A stretch of 8,386 nt of DNA from RGIG4103 sp045644605 (GTDB taxonomy: Bacteria > Bacillota > Clostridia > RUG12999), in assembly GCA_045644605.1 (NCBI GenBank), contig JAZRHB010000034.1:1-8386 (forward strand), given 5' to 3'. The notes beneath the pieces were generated by a model that saw nothing but the letters and a program-made list of their open reading frames with translations, had not been told where the DNA came from and ran no database searches. Position 1 is the stretch's first letter. Each line of letters starts with the position of its first letter. The translations under genes and the position numbers were made by a program. This document shows, piece by piece, positions 6,602 through 8,386 of this stretch.

Positions 6602-6608
6602 CCTCCTT
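6602..6608 (-). promoter_or_regulatory. Ribosome binding site of trpS, overlapping the upstream stop codon
   Basis: Full AAGGAGG 7 nt before the trpS ATG. Its first two bases are part of the TAA stop of the aminotransferase, so ribosomes ending on one gene are placed directly at the next start. Confidence 0.85.
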
Positions 6609-7782
6609 ATAACACTTCAGCAAGAAGCTTAATTGCAGTTTCAATTTTTTCTTCCGCAACAAGTGAATAGTTAAGGCGGAAGCTGCTGCACGGTTTATCC
6701 ATATCAAGCATAAGAGTATTTCCTGCAACAAACGCAACCTTATTTGCAATTGCCTTATTAAGAAGCTCTTTTGCATCGTAGCCCTCCGGCATTGTACAAA
6801 GCAGGAAAAGTCCGCCTTCGGGACGTGTGTATTTGCAGTATTTCGGGAAATATTTATCCATTGCGTCAAGCATAAGTCCGCATTTTCTGCCGTAAAGCTT
6901 TCTTATTTTGGCAATATGCTCGTCAATTGAATATCTTGTCATATATTCAGCCGCCATCATCTGATTGAGAACAGGTGTATGTACGTCGTTAACCTGTTTG
7001 AGCACAACAATTTTATCCATAATATCCTTGTGTGCTGTTACCCAGCCAAGACGAAGACCTGCGGACAGAATTTTTGAGAATGACCCGAAATAAAGTACTC
7101 TTCCTTCGGTATCAAGAGATTTTATTGTAACCGTAGGCTCGCCTGCAAAACGAAGCTCGCCGTAGGGGTTATCTTCAAAAATAAGTACGTCATATTTTTT
7201 TGCAAGTTCAAGAAGTTTACGTCTTTTTTCGTTTGACATGGTAATACCTGTCGGGTTCTGGAACGTTGCAATTGTGTATATGATTTTAATGTTCTGCGTT
7301 TTAAGAAGCTCTTCTGTTGCTTCAAGGTCCATACCGTCGTCCTGCATCGGCACGCCGAAAAGCTTTGCTTCATAAGAACGGATGGAATTGAGCGTTCCTA
7401 TGAAAGACGGCTGCTCAACAATAATACCGTCGCCTTTGTTTATAAGCGCTTTAAGTGCAAGGTCAATTGCCTGCTGTGCGCCGCTTGTAATAATGGTATC
7501 GTCATATTCTTTGGAGCTGTCCACTTTAGCCATTCTGCCTTTAACAATTTCACGAAGTGGTGTATACCCCTCTGTTACGCCGTACTGAAGACAGATATGG
7601 GATTTTTCTTTTAAAAGCTCGCTTGCAATTTCGGCAAGTTCAGCTCCCGGAAAGCTTTCCGGTGCGGGAGAGCCGCCCGCAAGAGAAATAATATCCGCCT
7701 GCTCAAGAAGCTTGAACATTGCTCTTATTGAAGAGCCCTGCATAGGTTTAACCCTGTCCGACATATAGTTTGTAAAATCCAT
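6607..7782 (-). CDS. PLP-dependent class I/II aminotransferase (LysN/ARO8-like)
   Basis: Cytosolic fold-type I aminotransferase of 391 residues. The N-terminus (IISLAGGSPAPESFP, 31-45) is typical of the group holding 2-aminoadipate/aromatic/branched-chain transaminases such as LysN, and also of the enzyme half of MocR regulators. No GntR helix-turn-helix is present in front, so it is a stand-alone enzyme. Cofactor residues are all visible: SGAQQAIDL (100-108), NPTG with N176, D204 and Y207 (FEDNPYGE), the PLP Schiff-base lysine K237 (FGSFSKILSAG), phosphate-binding R244 (GLRLGW), and R369 (SFRLNYS) for the substrate carboxylate. The exact amino acid substrate cannot be assigned; neighbouring trpS is only a weak hint of an aromatic one. 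The start follows the era stop by 13 nt, with AAAGGA 8 nt ahead of the ATG. Confidence 0.94.
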   Translation of the reverse strand: MDFTNYMSDRVKPMQGSSIRAMFKLLEQADIISLAGGSPAPESFPGAELAEIASELLKEKSHICLQYGVTEGYTPLREIVKGRMAKVDSSKEYDDTIITSGAQQAIDLALKALINKGDGIIVEQPSFIGTLNSIRSYEAKLFGVPMQDDGMDLEATEELLKTQNIKIIYTIATFQNPTGITMSNEKRRKLLELAKKYDVLIFEDNPYGELRFAGEPTVTIKSLDTEGRVLYFGSFSKILSAGLRLGWVTAHKDIMDKIVVLKQVNDVHTPVLNQMMAAEYMTRYSIDEHIAKIRKLYGRKCGLMLDAMDKYFPKYCKYTRPEGGLFLLCTMPEGYDAKELLNKAIANKVAFVAGNTLMLDMDKPCSSFRLNYSLVAEEKIETAIKLLAEVL

Positions 7783-7795
7783 TTATATCATCCTT

Positions 7796-8386
7796 TCATT
7801 CCTGCGAATCATACCCGAAGCTTTTCATAAGGTAGTTGTTGTTACGCCAGTCATCTTTAACCTTAACCCAAAGCTGGAGGTATACTTTTTTCTCAACCAT
7901 TTCTTCTATATCGGCTCTTGCGCGAGCGCCGATTTTTTTAAGCATATCGCCTTTTTTGCCAATTATAATTCCTTTATGCGAATCTTTTTCGCAGTATATC
8001 GTAGCCTGAATATTAACAATTCCCGGCTCTTCTTTAAAATCTATAACTTCAACGGCTGTGCCGTGCGGAATTTCCTTATCAAGAAGATTAAGCATCTTTT
8101 CTCTTATGATTTCCGATGCCATAACACGCTCGTTAACGTCGGTCACTGTATCACCGTCATAAAACTCGGGTCCTTCGGGAAGAAGCTTTTCAATTTCGGC
8201 AATCAAAAACTTAACTCCGTTACCTGTTTTAGCGGAAAGTGGAACAGTTGCCGCAAAATCCATAATCTCGTTGAACGCAACAATCTTTTCGGGGATTGTA
8301 TCTTTAGCAACTGCATCAACCTTGTTTATAACAAGAATTGCGGGAATCCCCTCGGTTTTGATATTTTCAACAATTTCGCGTTCCTT
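7796..8386 (-). CDS. era: GTPase Era (5' end outside window)
   Basis: Essential GTPase that binds the 3' end of 16S rRNA and assists 30S assembly. The frame runs open through the right edge; 196 residues are visible out of a usual 295-300, so roughly the first 100 (P-loop G1, G2 and G3) lie outside. In the visible part, the G4 motif NKVD is at fragment residues 21-24 and G5 SAK at 51-53. RVMASEIIREKML marks the start of the C-terminal region, followed by a type II KH domain with its GKKG loop at 143-146 (IIIGKKGDMLKKIG). The end, WVKVKDDWRNNNYLMKSFGY, is the characteristic Era C-terminus. An ATG at 8263 falls inside the GTPase domain and is not a real start. It is the first visible gene of the five-gene run. 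In many Firmicutes era is followed by recO; here an aminotransferase follows. Confidence 0.97.
   Translation of the reverse strand, partial: KEREIVENIKTEGIPAILVINKVDAVAKDTIPEKIVAFNEIMDFAATVPLSAKTGNGVKFLIAEIEKLLPEGPEFYDGDTVTDVNERVMASEIIREKMLNLLDKEIPHGTAVEVIDFKEEPGIVNIQATIYCEKDSHKGIIIGKKGDMLKKIGARARADIEEMVEKKVYLQLWVKVKDDWRNNNYLMKSFGYDSQE

Noticed and set aside
1..8386. Mobile elements, CRISPR arrays, defence systems, tRNA or rRNA genes
   Set aside because: No transposase, integrase, spaced repeats, attachment-like repeats or RNA gene signatures were seen. The window is occupied almost entirely by housekeeping genes in one orientation.

Overview
The window reads as a core chromosomal segment of a low-GC Gram-positive bacterium, most likely a member of Clostridia. 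The reasons are AT-rich intergenic DNA, strong AGGAGG-type ribosome binding sites, sigma-A promoters with an extended -10, a four-cysteine L28, a TagO/MnaA-type wall-glycan gene pair, and a ThrRS of a type I associate with Clostridia. The species cannot be named from sequence alone. All eight genes lie on the minus strand, so transcription runs from high to low coordinates. I see no mobile element, CRISPR array, tRNA or rRNA.

Region A (8386 to about 3353) is a tightly packed run of five genes: era (5' end outside the window), a class I/II PLP aminotransferase, trpS, a TagO/WecA-type polyprenyl-phosphate GlcNAc-1-P transferase, and a non-hydrolysing UDP-GlcNAc 2-epimerase (wecB/mnaA). Gaps are 12-15 nt and the last pair overlaps by about 8 bp, so this looks like one transcript. 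The last two genes make a functional pair: lipid-linked GlcNAc and UDP-ManNAc are the first ingredients of wall teichoic acid linkage units or related surface glycans. The run ends at a long AT-rich hairpin that contains the wecB stop codon.

Region B (about 3301 to 2990) is a self-contained rpmB (ribosomal protein L28) unit, with its own extended -10 promoter and a textbook intrinsic terminator.

Region C (2906 to 1) is a two-gene unit. A perfect consensus promoter (TTGACA, 17 bp, TATAAT, with TG extension) leads into an extended-SDR NAD(P)-binding protein of unknown substrate, followed 30 nt later by thrS, whose last few dozen codons lie beyond the left edge. Neither thrS nor trpS is preceded by a T-box leader within the window.

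No undescribed system is evident. The points most worth a second look are the divergent zinc/threonine pocket of ThrRS, the SDR-thrS pairing without a T-box, the atypical company of era, and the hairpin over the wecB stop codon. There is no gene-free stretch longer than about 200 bases.
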